A stretch of DNA of 56,841 bases, from the NCBI RefSeq assembly GCF_004353985.1, contig NZ_SMOA01000013.1, forward strand, positions 1 through 56,841. Reading direction: 5' to 3'. Positions 34,967 to 43,554 of this stretch are shown in pieces. Numbering within the stretch: position 1 is the first letter of the stretch; every line of letters starts with the position of its first letter. The stretch comes from Paracraurococcus ruber. GTDB lineage: Bacteria; Pseudomonadota; Alphaproteobacteria; Acetobacterales; Acetobacteraceae. The position numbers and the translations under genes were made by a program. The notes beneath the pieces were generated by a model, which worked only from the letters and a program-made list of their open reading frames with translations, had not been told where the DNA came from and searched no databases.

Positions 34967-36492
34967 TCGGCCGCCCTCCGCGCCGGCATGGCGTCCATAT
35001 GCGCGGCCAGCGCCGCCTGCCCCTCGGCACCGATGCGCAGGCCCAGCTTGCTGCGACGCCAAAGGATGTCCGCCGGGGCGCGCGCCCATTCCTCGCGGAT
35101 CTGCCAGTCCACCTCGCGCGCCGTCAGCCCGGCGCCGAATTCCTGGCCCAGATCGGCCGCGCTGCGCGCATCGCCCAGCATGGCGGGCGCGCGGGTGCCG
35201 TATTGCCGCACGAGGCGGCGCGCCGTCCGCGCCTCCAGGAAGGGGTAGCGGGCGCGCAGATCCTCCGCCACCCGCGCCGCGCCGTCCCAGGGGAAGTCGC
35301 CGCCCGGCAGATGGGCGCGCGCCGTCCAGGGCGCCCCCATGCCGGGCAGATGCGGGCCGAGCTTGGCGAGCGCCGCCTCAGCGAGCCGCCGATAGGTCGT
35401 GATCTTCCCGCCGAAGATCGAGAGCAGTGGCGCCTCCCCATGGGCGGCGTCCAGGGTCAGGACATAGTCCCGCGTCGCTTCCTGCGCGCGGCTGGCGCCG
35501 TCGTCATAGAGTGGCCGCACGCCCGCATAGCTCCAGATCACGTCGTCGCGGGTGACCGGCTGGCGGAAATAGCCGCTGACCGCCTCCAGCAGGTAGTCGG
35601 TCTCGGCATCGGAGATCGCCGCCTCGCCGGGGTCGCCATGGAACTCCTCGTCGGTGGTGCCGATGAGGGTGAAATCCTCCTCGTAGGGGATGGCGAAGCA
35701 GATCCGGCCATCGGCGTTCTGGAAGATGTAGCAGCGGTCATGGCCGTAGAGCCGGCGGGTGACGAGGTGGCTGCCTTTCACCAGCCGGACCTTCGCCGGG
35801 GTGTTCAGCCCGGCGACGCCGCCCAGCACCTCCGCCGCCCAGGGGCCGGCGGCATTCACCAGCACCCGCGCCGCCACCTCCCGCACCGTGCCGCCCGGCT
35901 CCTCGCGCAGCGTCACCCGCCACAGCCCGCCATCCCGCCGGGCGGAGGCGACGCGGGTGCGCACCAGCACCTCCGCGCCGCGATCGGCGGCGTCGCGGGC
36001 GTTCAGCACGACGAGGCGCGCATCCTCCACCCAGCAATCGGAATACTCGAAGCCGCGGGTGAAGGCCGGGCGCAGCGGCTCGCCCACCGGGTCATGCCGC
36101 AGATCCAGCCCGCGCGTCGGCGGCAGGATGCGACGGCCGCCGAGATGGTCGTAGAGGAAGAGGCCGAGGCGCAGCAGCGGCCAGGGCCGCAGCCCCTTGT
36201 GGTGCGGCAGCACGAAGCGCAGCGGCCAGACGATATGCGGCGCCGCCTGCAGCAGCACCTCCCGCTCGACCAGCGCCTCCCGCACCAAGCGGAACTCGTA
36301 ATGCTCCAGGTAGCGCAGACCGCCATGGATAAGCTTGGTCGAGGCGGAGGAGGTGGCGCCGGCGAGGTCGCCCTTTTCGGCCAGGGTCACCGACAGACCG
36401 CGGCCCGCCGCGTCGCGCGCGATGCCGCAGCCATTCACCCCGCCACCGATGACGAGAAGATCCCGCACTTGGTCCGTGCTGCTGCTCGACAC
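34963..36492 (-). CDS. glpD: Glycerol-3-phosphate dehydrogenase (FAD, quinone-linked)
   Basis: A 509-residue FAD enzyme that oxidises sn-glycerol 3-phosphate to dihydroxyacetone phosphate at the inner membrane and feeds the quinone pool. The FAD motif LVIGGGVNGCGIARDAAGRG is at 13-32, followed by GDLAGATSSASTKLIHGGLR, and by VRPLYDD and SIFGGKITTYRRLAE, standard for GlpD. The start is GTG at 36490-36492, decided by AGGAGG at 36497-36502 four bases upstream; an earlier ATG would lack such a site. It is the first structural gene of the glp operon, 252 bases after glpR. Confidence 0.95.
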   Translation of the reverse strand: MSSSSTDQVRDLLVIGGGVNGCGIARDAAGRGLSVTLAEKGDLAGATSSASTKLIHGGLRYLEHYEFRLVREALVEREVLLQAAPHIVWPLRFVLPHHKGLRPWPLLRLGLFLYDHLGGRRILPPTRGLDLRHDPVGEPLRPAFTRGFEYSDCWVEDARLVVLNARDAADRGAEVLVRTRVASARRDGGLWRVTLREEPGGTVREVAARVLVNAAGPWAAEVLGGVAGLNTPAKVRLVKGSHLVTRRLYGHDRCYIFQNADGRICFAIPYEEDFTLIGTTDEEFHGDPGEAAISDAETDYLLEAVSGYFRQPVTRDDVIWSYAGVRPLYDDGASRAQEATRDYVLTLDAAHGEAPLLSIFGGKITTYRRLAEAALAKLGPHLPGMGAPWTARAHLPGGDFPWDGAARVAEDLRARYPFLEARTARRLVRQYGTRAPAMLGDARSAADLGQEFGAGLTAREVDWQIREEWARAPADILWRRSKLGLRIGAEGQAALAAHMDAMPARRAAE

Positions 36493-36533
36493 GTTGCCTC
36501 CTGCCCTTGGGCGGTATCCTGCCGGCCCCAATC

Positions 36534-36644
36534 CGAAAGCTCAAGCGAAGATATCGCGTCATAAGCGCGCCTCGGAGGGTTTCGGTTTCCTGGACGCGAA
36601 TGCGCATCAAAGCGGCCGGACGGGCCGTCGAAAAAATGCGAAAG
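36534..36644. promoter_or_regulatory. Candidate GlpR operator region upstream of glpD
   Basis: The 252-base gap between glpR and glpD is A+T-richer than its surroundings. Read on the minus strand it contains CTTTCGCATTTTTTCG (36644 down to 36629) and CTTCGCTTGAGCTTTCG (36550 down to 36534), pairs of TTTCG/TTCG spaced about one helical turn, the kind of direct repeat bound by several DeoR-family repressors. The assignment is inferred from the motif type and position only. Confidence 0.3.
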
Positions 36645-36744
36645 CGGTACGGATCAGTGATCGCCCGGGCTCGTCTTACGCAGAGTTTCTATTGGAAAAC
36701 AAGGACTTGGAGAGACCGGCGCGCTCCACGCCCTGGCGCCTAGG

Positions 36745-37584
36745 CTAGGCCGCAGTGCCCGCAGCCGCCGCGCCGATGTCACTTTCGGTGCTCTCGGGCG
36801 GCGTCTCTTCCGCCAGCAGCAGCCGCGTCCCGGCCGCCCGGCAGGCCTCGGCGAAGCGGGCCGGCGGCCGCCGGTCCAGCACCACGGCCTGCAATTGCGC
36901 CACATGGCCGATGCGCACGGGGGCGGAGCGGTCGAATTTCCCGGCATCCGCCACCAGCACCGCCTGGCGCGCATTGGCCAGGATGGCGCGCGCCACCCGC
37001 ACCTCTCGGTAGTCGAAATCCAGCAGGCTGCCATCCTCGTCCAGCGCCGAGGCGCCGATGACGGCGAAGTCCAGCTTGAACTGGGAGACGAGATCGACCG
37101 TCGCCTCCCCCACGATGCCGCCATCGGCGCGGCGCACCGGCCCGCCGGCGACCACCACCTCCACCCCCTCCGCCGGCAGCAGGATGCCGACGACATGGAT
37201 GTTGTTGGTCACCACCAGAAGGTCGCGGTGGTTGGCCAGCGCCCGCGCCACCTCCTCGGTGGTCGTGCCGATATTGATGAAGAGCGAGGAGCCGTCGGGG
37301 ATCAGCGCGGCGCAGCGGGCCGCGATCCGCCTCTTCTCCTCATGCGCCAGCGCGCGGCGGGCGGCATAGGCCAGGTTCTCGGTGCCGGAGGACAGGATGG
37401 CGCCGCCATGCTGGCGCGCCAGCAGGCGGCGGTCGCAGAGGGTGTTGAGGTCCTTGCGGATGGTCTGCGGGCTGACCCCGAAGCGCCCCGCCAACTCCTC
37501 CACCCCGACGCGGCCGGCGCCGCGGGCCAGGGCGAGGATCGCCTGCTGCCGGTCCGACAGCGCATCGGGAAACGGCCCGCTCAT
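36745..37584 (-). CDS. glpR: DeoR-family transcriptional regulator, GlpR type
   Basis: A 279-residue repressor. An N-terminal winged helix (RQQAILALARGAGRVGVEEL, ELAGRFGVSPQTIRKDLNTL) is followed by the phosphosugar sensor domain with HGGAI, DGSSLFINIGTTTEEVAR, VVTNNIHVV and the SAPVRIG segment; family members bind sn-glycerol 3-phosphate. Being encoded directly before glpD and the importer, it should repress that operon until glycerol 3-phosphate accumulates. The last 15 residues are a short non-conserved tail. It lies 78 bases after the upstream polysaccharide gene on the same strand. Confidence 0.9.
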   Translation of the reverse strand: MSGPFPDALSDRQQAILALARGAGRVGVEELAGRFGVSPQTIRKDLNTLCDRRLLARQHGGAILSSGTENLAYAARRALAHEEKRRIAARCAALIPDGSSLFINIGTTTEEVARALANHRDLLVVTNNIHVVGILLPAEGVEVVVAGGPVRRADGGIVGEATVDLVSQFKLDFAVIGASALDEDGSLLDFDYREVRVARAILANARQAVLVADAGKFDRSAPVRIGHVAQLQAVVLDRRPPARFAEACRAAGTRLLLAEETPPESTESDIGAAAAGTAA

Positions 37585-37662
37585 GCCGGGCTCACGGCGC
37601 GTCGCGGCGCGCCATGCCGCGGATGCCGGCGCGGCCGCGAGCGGGTGCTGGGTGGATGCGTC

Positions 37663-38787
37663 TCACAGCACCGGAGGATGCGCCTCCGCGACCGCCGAGG
37701 GAAGCCGCACGCCGATGGCGGCACGGATGCGGGTCAGCGCGCGGTCCCAGCGATCGGCGACCATCGCCTCGAAGGGTTCCGACTTCCAGCACCAGCCGAA
37801 GGCGCAGCCGCGCACCTGCACCTTCTGCGACAGGGCGAAGGGACTGCCCTCGGTCATGCGCACCCGCACCAGCCGGCTGCGGTCGCGCGGGCGGAACATG
37901 CTCTGGAATTCCTGCGGCAGCGCGTCGGAGACGGGCAGCAGCGCCTCCACCACCCCTTCCGCCGCCTGGGTGCCGCCGGTGATGACCACGCGCTCCCCCG
38001 GCTCCAGCCCGAACAGGTAGATGTCGGGCAGGTAGGCCAGGATCGCCGGGGTGTCGGCATGGATCTGCAGCAGCTCCTCGCCCAGCCGCACCACCTGGCC
38101 GGGCAGCGGCACCCGGGCGCCGACCACGCCGGCGCGGCCGGCGCGGACGCGGCCGTTGTCGTAGAAGGCCTGCAGCTGCGCCAGCGACTCCGCCGCCTTC
38201 TCCCGCGTGCGGATCACCATCGGCAGCTCCGTGGTCAGCACCGTCGCCTCCGACCGCAGCCCGGCCAGGCGCGCCGCCGCCTCGTACTGGCTGCCCAGCG
38301 CCTCGCCCTTGCGCTGCAGGGAGACCCAGCCCTCGCTCGACATGCCGTCGAGCTTCGCCACCGCCTCCACGCTCTGCCGGGCATGCCGGTCGGCCATCGG
38401 CAGCAGGGACTGCAGGCCGGCGGCGCGGATCCGCAGCTGCAGCTCCTTCGTCGTCAGCTCGGCGTTCTGCGCCGAGACCTGGGCGATGTCGCGCAGCATC
38501 TCGGCCGACTCGACCTCGGCCACCACCTCGCCGGCCTGCACCCGCTGGCCTTCCCGCACCAGCACGCGGGCGACGCGCGCCGGGTAGGTGGCGGCGGCGA
38601 CGCTGCGGTCGGTCACCACCAGGCCATCGGCCTGCAGCATCACCGCATCGCCCATCGCCCAGTTCAGCCCGGCCAGGCTGAGCCCGAGCAGCAGGAGCAG
38701 GTAGACGCCCTTGGCCCACTGCACGGGGGAGCGCCGCTGCTCCGCCCGCAATTGATCGATCCTGGTCACCGGTCGGATGCGCTGCAT
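37663..38787 (-). CDS. HlyD-like membrane-fusion protein of an exopolysaccharide unit
   Basis: A 374-residue protein with one N-terminal membrane helix (VYLLLLLGLSLAGLNWAMG, about 28-46) and a HlyD-type periplasmic body: VTDRSVAAATYPARVARVLV, VREGQRVQAGEVVAEVESAE, a helical hairpin with many Ala/Glu (90-200), and the barrel GRVRAGRAGVVGARVPLPGQ. It lies 4 bases after a membrane GT2 gene. This pairing resembles Alg8-Alg44 and BgsA-BgsB, in which the adaptor-like partner guides the new polymer through the periplasm. No PilZ domain (RxxxR ... DxSxxG) is present. Two cysteines in VRGCAFGWCWKSEP may pair. Confidence 0.8.
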   Translation of the reverse strand: MQRIRPVTRIDQLRAEQRRSPVQWAKGVYLLLLLGLSLAGLNWAMGDAVMLQADGLVVTDRSVAAATYPARVARVLVREGQRVQAGEVVAEVESAEMLRDIAQVSAQNAELTTKELQLRIRAAGLQSLLPMADRHARQSVEAVAKLDGMSSEGWVSLQRKGEALGSQYEAAARLAGLRSEATVLTTELPMVIRTREKAAESLAQLQAFYDNGRVRAGRAGVVGARVPLPGQVVRLGEELLQIHADTPAILAYLPDIYLFGLEPGERVVITGGTQAAEGVVEALLPVSDALPQEFQSMFRPRDRSRLVRVRMTEGSPFALSQKVQVRGCAFGWCWKSEPFEAMVADRWDRALTRIRAAIGVRLPSAVAEAHPPVL

Positions 38788-38791
38788 CGGA

Positions 38792-40075
38792 TCACCACTT
38801 TCGGATGCGCCGGACCTCGGCCGGGACGTAGTCGTCCCGCCGCGATCCGAAGAGGAACCATTCCTGGATGAAGGCGAAGAGCCGGACCGGGCGCATGACC
38901 CAGGCCGAGAAGACCGCGTGGCCCGGCGCGTAGAGCAGCAGGGACAGCGGCACGCGCCGCGGCACGGCCAGCGCCGCGGCCGCCAGCATGGCGGTGTCGA
39001 GCAGCAGCAGCCCGGCCTGCATGGCCAGCAGGATCGGCACCGCCATGTCGCCATACATGGCGAAGAGCCAGGCGAGGTAGAGCGGGAAGGCGACGGTCGC
39101 GCCGAACTCGAACACCAGGAAGTCCCACTGGTGCACCGCCTCGGCCATGCCCATCGCCGGGTCGCCGCCGAACAGGATGCGGCGGTGCTTGCGGAAGCGC
39201 AGGCGGATCGCGTCGCGCTCCCACCGCAGGCGCTGCCGCACCAGGCCGCGGAACCGCGCCGGGACATCGGTATAGCAGGTGGCGTCAGGGGCGAAGGCGA
39301 CGCGCCAGCCGGCGGCCCGCACCCGCAGCGTGAGGTCCAGGTCCTCACCGCCGCCGACATCGCAGCCGCCCACCTGCAGCAGCGCCTCCCGCCGGAAGGC
39401 GCCGAAGGCGCCCGAGACGCAGGTGACCTGGTTCAGCGCATGCCCGACCCGCCGGCCGACGGAGATGGAGAGCAGGTATTCGACCTCCTGCAGCTTGGCG
39501 ACGAGGCTGTGCCCCCCGTTGCGCGGCGCGATGTCGCCGGAGACGGCGCCGACCAACGGGTCGGCGAAGGGCGCCAGGATGCGTTCCAGCGCATCCGCTC
39601 CGAAGGAACAGTCGCAATCGACATTCACCACTAGGTCGCCGGTGGCGGCGTGCAGCGCCAGGTTCAGCCCGGCCGACTTGCCGCTGCGCAGGTCGGTCGC
39701 CAGCGCATGGTCGGCGAGGCCGAGCCGGACCATCCGCGCCGCGACGCCCGCCATGGCGTCGGTGGAGCCGTCGCTGACCACCACCACCTCGGACGGCCTT
39801 AGGGTCTGTTCCTGCAGGCTGCGCAGGCAGCGCTCCAGCGCCTCCGCCTCATTGTGGCCGACGACGACGACGCTGACGCGCGGCAGGACCGTGGGCGGCG
39901 GCGGGACGCGGCGGCGCGCCCGCCTCTCCCGCCAGCCGGCCAGCATGCCCAGCATCAGGAAGGCCAGGCCGTAGCGCGGGATCTCCAGCGCGACGGTGTA
40001 CCAGAACAGGTTCAGTAGGCCGAGCGTGGACTGGGACGCGATGTAGTCCAGCGCGACCGCGAAGCCGCCCGTCAT
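38792..40075 (-). CDS. Membrane family 2 glycosyltransferase (polysaccharide synthase type)
   Basis: A 427-residue processive GT2. An N-terminal membrane segment (LGLLNLFWYTVALEIPRYGL) precedes the GT-A domain: VSVVVVGHNEAEALERCL (67-84), the UDP-binding SDGSTD, the DxD motif as D153-C-D155, the acceptor acid GED at 243-245 and QRLRW at 281-285, the QxxRW hallmark of polymerising synthases. Three or four membrane helices follow (about 325-395). It would polymerise and extrude a glycan across the inner membrane. The start overlaps the TackOD1 gene by 4 bases. It is shorter than cellulose synthases (about 720 or more) and closer to Alg8-size enzymes. Confidence 0.85.
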   Translation of the reverse strand: MTGGFAVALDYIASQSTLGLLNLFWYTVALEIPRYGLAFLMLGMLAGWRERRARRRVPPPPTVLPRVSVVVVGHNEAEALERCLRSLQEQTLRPSEVVVVSDGSTDAMAGVAARMVRLGLADHALATDLRSGKSAGLNLALHAATGDLVVNVDCDCSFGADALERILAPFADPLVGAVSGDIAPRNGGHSLVAKLQEVEYLLSISVGRRVGHALNQVTCVSGAFGAFRREALLQVGGCDVGGGEDLDLTLRVRAAGWRVAFAPDATCYTDVPARFRGLVRQRLRWERDAIRLRFRKHRRILFGGDPAMGMAEAVHQWDFLVFEFGATVAFPLYLAWLFAMYGDMAVPILLAMQAGLLLLDTAMLAAAALAVPRRVPLSLLLYAPGHAVFSAWVMRPVRLFAFIQEWFLFGSRRDDYVPAEVRRIRKW

Positions 40076-41547
40076 GCCATGGCCCGCAGCAGCAGCGGGT
40101 CATGCGTCTGCAGCGAAGCCTCCAGCGGCTCCGCCAGCGGCGCCTCGCAGCCGCGCAGCAGCCGCGGCGTCAGCGCCGCCAGCAGGCCGGGCGCGGCATC
40201 CTGCAGCAGCAGCCAGTCAGCCTCCGGCGTCGCCACATGCAGGCTGTCCGCCTCCAGCGTGCTGGCGAGGTTGGCCAGGAAGAGCCGGCGCATGGCGTCG
40301 AAGCCGTGCTGGCCGCGGCGGCGCAGCAGCTTCTCCCGCGCGGCGTAGCGCAGCGCCAGCAGGACGGTGCCCGGGCCGGCGCCGGCCAGCGCGGCGCGGA
40401 TCTCGGCCGGCAGCCGGCCGGGCTCGGCGGCCGCCGCCTCGGTCCCCACGGTGCCCTGGCGCAGCGCCGCCTCGCCGTCCGCCGTCAGCGCATAGCCGAA
40501 GATGTCCTGCCGCGCCGCGGCGGCCCCTTCGGTATGGCCGCCACAATCCAGGCAGGCGAAGCCGATGCTGGGCTCCGGGCTCAGCATGCCGCAGGCAAGG
40601 CAGTTCTGCACCGTGCCGGACCGCGTGTGGTCGCTGCCGTAGTGCCGCAGCTGGGCGCTGCATTTCGGGCAGACCAGCTTGGTACCGCGGGCGAAGTGGG
40701 ATGCGGGGGCCTGGTGGGCGCAGCGGAAGTGGTGGATCAGCTCGACCGACTCGAGGCGCGGGGAGCGGCAGCTGCCGCATTCCTCGCGCACGTTCAGCCG
40801 GAAGGACCCGCAATCGCCGCAGGCATGGAACCGGTCGAAGAAATGCCGGCGCAGCAGGCCGCGCCCGGCCAGGCGTTCGGCGGCCAGCCGCGTCTCCAGC
40901 TGCGGGAAGCAGCCGGGATAGCGGACGCAGGCGCGGCTGCCGGGGTCGTGCCGCGGCTGCAGCGCGCGGTCGGCGATGAAGGTCCAGGCCAGCAGCCTGG
41001 TGTCCAGGTCGGCCGCCTGCAGCACGCGCGGCGGCAGGCTGCGGCGGCGCTCGGCGAAGCCGGCCAGGGTGCCGGCGACCGCCGCCCAGCTGGCACGGTC
41101 GCCGACGGCGAAGCTGGCATCGGCTTCCGGGCAGCGGCCGGACAGGTCGATCACCGGCAGGAGCGCATGGGCGGAGGCGAGGCGCGCCTCGGCCGCCTCC
41201 TCGAGCGCCTCGGGCCCCGGCAGCAGGATGGCCTCGGCCGGCCGCCGGCCCGACAGGTCGAAGCAGCCGCGCAGCATCCGCACGGGGGGCGGTTCCGTGC
41301 CGCGCAACACCAGGGCGGCCGGGCGGTCGGCCAGGCCCAGCTCCTGCCACGCGGCGTCGGCCTTGAAGAAGACGCCCTCGATCGCCGGCAGGGCGGGCGG
41401 GCGCGGCGGCCGGCCGAGCACGATGTCGGGGCTGGCCGTCTCCAGCTCGTTCCAGCCGAAGCCGGCCGGCGCGGCTTCGCGCACGGGGGCGAGGTCCCGG
41501 GCCGGCGGGGCTGTGGTGTCCGTTCCGACTCCCGCATTGGTCAGCAT
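40072..41547 (-). CDS. TackOD1-domain zinc-ribbon protein
   Basis: A 491-residue cytoplasmic protein with no signal or membrane helix. Residues about 180-340 match the TackOD1 metal-binding output domain: HFFDRFHACGDCGSFRLNVR, EECGSCRSPRLESVELIHHF, RCAHQAPASHFARGTKLVCP, KCSAQLRHYGSDHTRSGTVQ, NCLACGMLSPEPSIGFACLD. Cysteine pairs fall at 243/246, 257/260, 293/296, 316/319 and 332/335, enough for several zinc sites. The N-terminal 180 residues have no family I recognise. The domain is named from signalling-output predictions; its mechanism is unknown. Being first in an operon with a polysaccharide synthase suggests a control function for that enzyme. Confidence 0.8.
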   Translation of the reverse strand: MLTNAGVGTDTTAPPARDLAPVREAAPAGFGWNELETASPDIVLGRPPRPPALPAIEGVFFKADAAWQELGLADRPAALVLRGTEPPPVRMLRGCFDLSGRRPAEAILLPGPEALEEAAEARLASAHALLPVIDLSGRCPEADASFAVGDRASWAAVAGTLAGFAERRRSLPPRVLQAADLDTRLLAWTFIADRALQPRHDPGSRACVRYPGCFPQLETRLAAERLAGRGLLRRHFFDRFHACGDCGSFRLNVREECGSCRSPRLESVELIHHFRCAHQAPASHFARGTKLVCPKCSAQLRHYGSDHTRSGTVQNCLACGMLSPEPSIGFACLDCGGHTEGAAAARQDIFGYALTADGEAALRQGTVGTEAAAAEPGRLPAEIRAALAGAGPGTVLLALRYAAREKLLRRRGQHGFDAMRRLFLANLASTLEADSLHVATPEADWLLLQDAAPGLLAALTPRLLRGCEAPLAEPLEASLQTHDPLLLRAMA

Positions 41548-41770
41548 GGCGAATCGGTCTCCCTAGCGAGGTCAGGCGCCCGGGAATGTCCCGGTCCGGC
41601 CCGGGCCGGGCCCGGATGCGCTAGCGGCTCACTAGGCCGTGAAGCTTTCCGGCTTTTGAACGTACTCTGTATGCAATTGCTGGTTGGGGGGGGTGGCGGG
41701 GCGGCGGTTGCCGGCCCCTCCGCCCCGCCGCATGCTCCGCTGCATGGGACGGGAGCGGGGCGAAGGCCGC
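41548..41770. promoter_or_regulatory. Divergent gap between the TackOD1 unit and the monooxygenase gene
   Basis: These 223 bases separate two divergent genes. The middle part (41635-41690) is A+T-richer (it includes GAAGCTTTCCGGCTTTTGAA and TGTATGCAATTGCTGG) and probably contains promoters for both directions. A run of G at about 41685-41696 follows. I could not assign -35/-10 boxes. Confidence 0.3.
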
Positions 41771-43531
41771 ATGGCCGAGGACAACGGAATGCCGGAAGCC
41801 CGGGTGGTCCGGGACTGGCTCGACCGGTTCGGGGCGGCGCTGGGGGCCGGCGACGCGGCCGCGCTCGCGGCGTGCTTCGCCGCGGACGGCCATTGGCGCG
41901 ACGTCGTCGGGTTGGGCTGGCGGATCGCCAGCGTCAGCGGCGCCGGGGCGGTGGCCGCGGCGCTGCTGCCCGCCGCCACGGCCCGCGGCGCGCAGGGCTT
42001 CGCCCTGGACCCGGACCGCGTCCCGCCCCGCCGGGTGGAGCGCGCCGGCACCCCCTGCATCGAGGCCATCCTGCGCTTCGACACCGCGGTCGGCCCCGGG
42101 CATGGCGTGCTGCGCCTGCGCCAGGGGCAGGACGAAGGCGCATCAGCCGCCTGGACGCTGATGACCGGCCTGGCCGATATCGCCGGGCATGACGAGGAGT
42201 CCGTCAGGCTGCGGCGGGAGGAGCCGGCCTTCGAGCGCGACTGGCACGGCCCCAACTGGCTGGACCGCCGCCGCGCCGCCGCGCGCTACGCGGACCGCGA
42301 GCCCGCCGTGCTGGTGGTCGGCGGCGGCCATGCCGGGCTGACCTGCGCCGCCACGCTGAAGGCGCTGGGCGTCGAGGCCCTGGTGGTCGACCGCTACGAG
42401 CGCATCGGCGACAATTGGCGCAGGCGCTACCACGGGCTGAAGCTGCACAACACGCTGCCCAGCAACCACCTGCCCTACCTGCCCTTTCCGCGCACCTGGC
42501 CGAACTACATCCCGAAGGACAAGATCGCCGACTGGCTCGAATTCTACGCCGAGGCGATGGAGATCGATGTCTGGACCCGCACCGGCTTCGAGGGCGCGGA
42601 GCAGGATGCCGCGTCAGGCCGCTGGACGGCCCGGCTGCGCCTGGCGGACGGGTCGGAGCGCGTGGTGCGGCCGCGGCACATCGTCATGGCCACCTCGGTC
42701 AGCGGCACGCCGAAACTACCGGAGATCCCGACGCTCGACCGCTTCGGCGGCGCCGTGGTGCATTCCAGCGGCTTCGCCAGCGGCGCCGCCTGGCGCGGCC
42801 GGCCCGTGCTGGTCTTCGGCACCGGCACCAGCGCGCATGACATCGCCCAGGACCTGCACGGCAACGGCGCGCAGGTCACCATGGTGCAGCGCAGCCCGAC
42901 CCTGGTGGTGAATGTCGAGCCCAGCGCGCAGCTCTATGACGGGATCTATTCCGGCCCCGGCCCCAGCCAGGCCGACCGCGATCTGCTGAACCAGTCCTTC
43001 CCGCTGCCCGTGATGAAGCAGGCGCACCGGCTGCTGACCGACCGCGCCCGGGCGCTGGATGCCGAGCTGCTGGCGGGGCTGGAGCGCGCCGGCTTCCGGC
43101 TGGAGTTCGGCGAGGACGGGACGGGCTGGCCGCTGAAGTACCGCACCCGCGGCGGCGGCTACTATTTCAATGTTGGCTGCTCCGAGCTGATCGTCCGCGG
43201 CGAGATCGGGCTGGTGCAGTATGCCGATATCGAGGGCTTCGAGGCCGCCGGCCCGCGGCTGAAGGATGGGCGGCTGCTGCCGGCGGACCTCGCCGTGCTG
43301 GCCACCGGCTACCAGGGGCATGGCCACCTGCTGCCGGCGCTGTTCGGGCCGGCGGTGGCGGCGCGGGTCGGCCGGGTCTGGGGCTTCGACGAGAACCAGG
43401 AGCTGCGCAACATGTGGATGCGCACGCCGCAGCGCGGGCTGTGGTTCACCGGCGGCTCCTTCTCCCAGTGCCGGATGTATTCCAAGCCGCTGGCGCTGCA
43501 GATCCTGGCGGAGGAGTTGGGGCTGGCCTGA
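41771..43531 (+). CDS. NTF2-like/flavin monooxygenase fusion protein
   Basis: A 586-residue protein in two parts. Residues about 10-135 resemble a SnoaL/NTF2-like domain (DWLDRFGAALGAGDAAALAA, CFAADGHWRDVVGLGW, WTLMTGL). Residues 178-586 form a flavin-containing monooxygenase: FAD site VLVVGGGHAGL (180-190), the family stretch LHNTLPSNHLPYLPFPRTWP, a second Rossmann NAD(P)-site VLVFGTGTSAHD (346-357), and LAVLATGYQGHG near the end. Such enzymes oxygenate N, S or ketone groups; the substrate is unknown. ATG 41771 is preferred because GAAGG lies just upstream and earlier ATGs lack a ribosome site. It converges with the next gene over 23 bases. Confidence 0.85.
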   Translation: MAEDNGMPEARVVRDWLDRFGAALGAGDAAALAACFAADGHWRDVVGLGWRIASVSGAGAVAAALLPAATARGAQGFALDPDRVPPRRVERAGTPCIEAILRFDTAVGPGHGVLRLRQGQDEGASAAWTLMTGLADIAGHDEESVRLRREEPAFERDWHGPNWLDRRRAAARYADREPAVLVVGGGHAGLTCAATLKALGVEALVVDRYERIGDNWRRRYHGLKLHNTLPSNHLPYLPFPRTWPNYIPKDKIADWLEFYAEAMEIDVWTRTGFEGAEQDAASGRWTARLRLADGSERVVRPRHIVMATSVSGTPKLPEIPTLDRFGGAVVHSSGFASGAAWRGRPVLVFGTGTSAHDIAQDLHGNGAQVTMVQRSPTLVVNVEPSAQLYDGIYSGPGPSQADRDLLNQSFPLPVMKQAHRLLTDRARALDAELLAGLERAGFRLEFGEDGTGWPLKYRTRGGGYYFNVGCSELIVRGEIGLVQYADIEGFEAAGPRLKDGRLLPADLAVLATGYQGHGHLLPALFGPAVAARVGRVWGFDENQELRNMWMRTPQRGLWFTGGSFSQCRMYSKPLALQILAEELGLA

Positions 43532-43554
43532 CCGGCCCGCCCCCCTCCCCTCCC

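Noticed and set aside
37663-38787. PilZ domain in the HlyD-like protein, by analogy with Alg44
   Set aside because: No RxxxR with a following D/NxSxxG motif is visible in the sequence.
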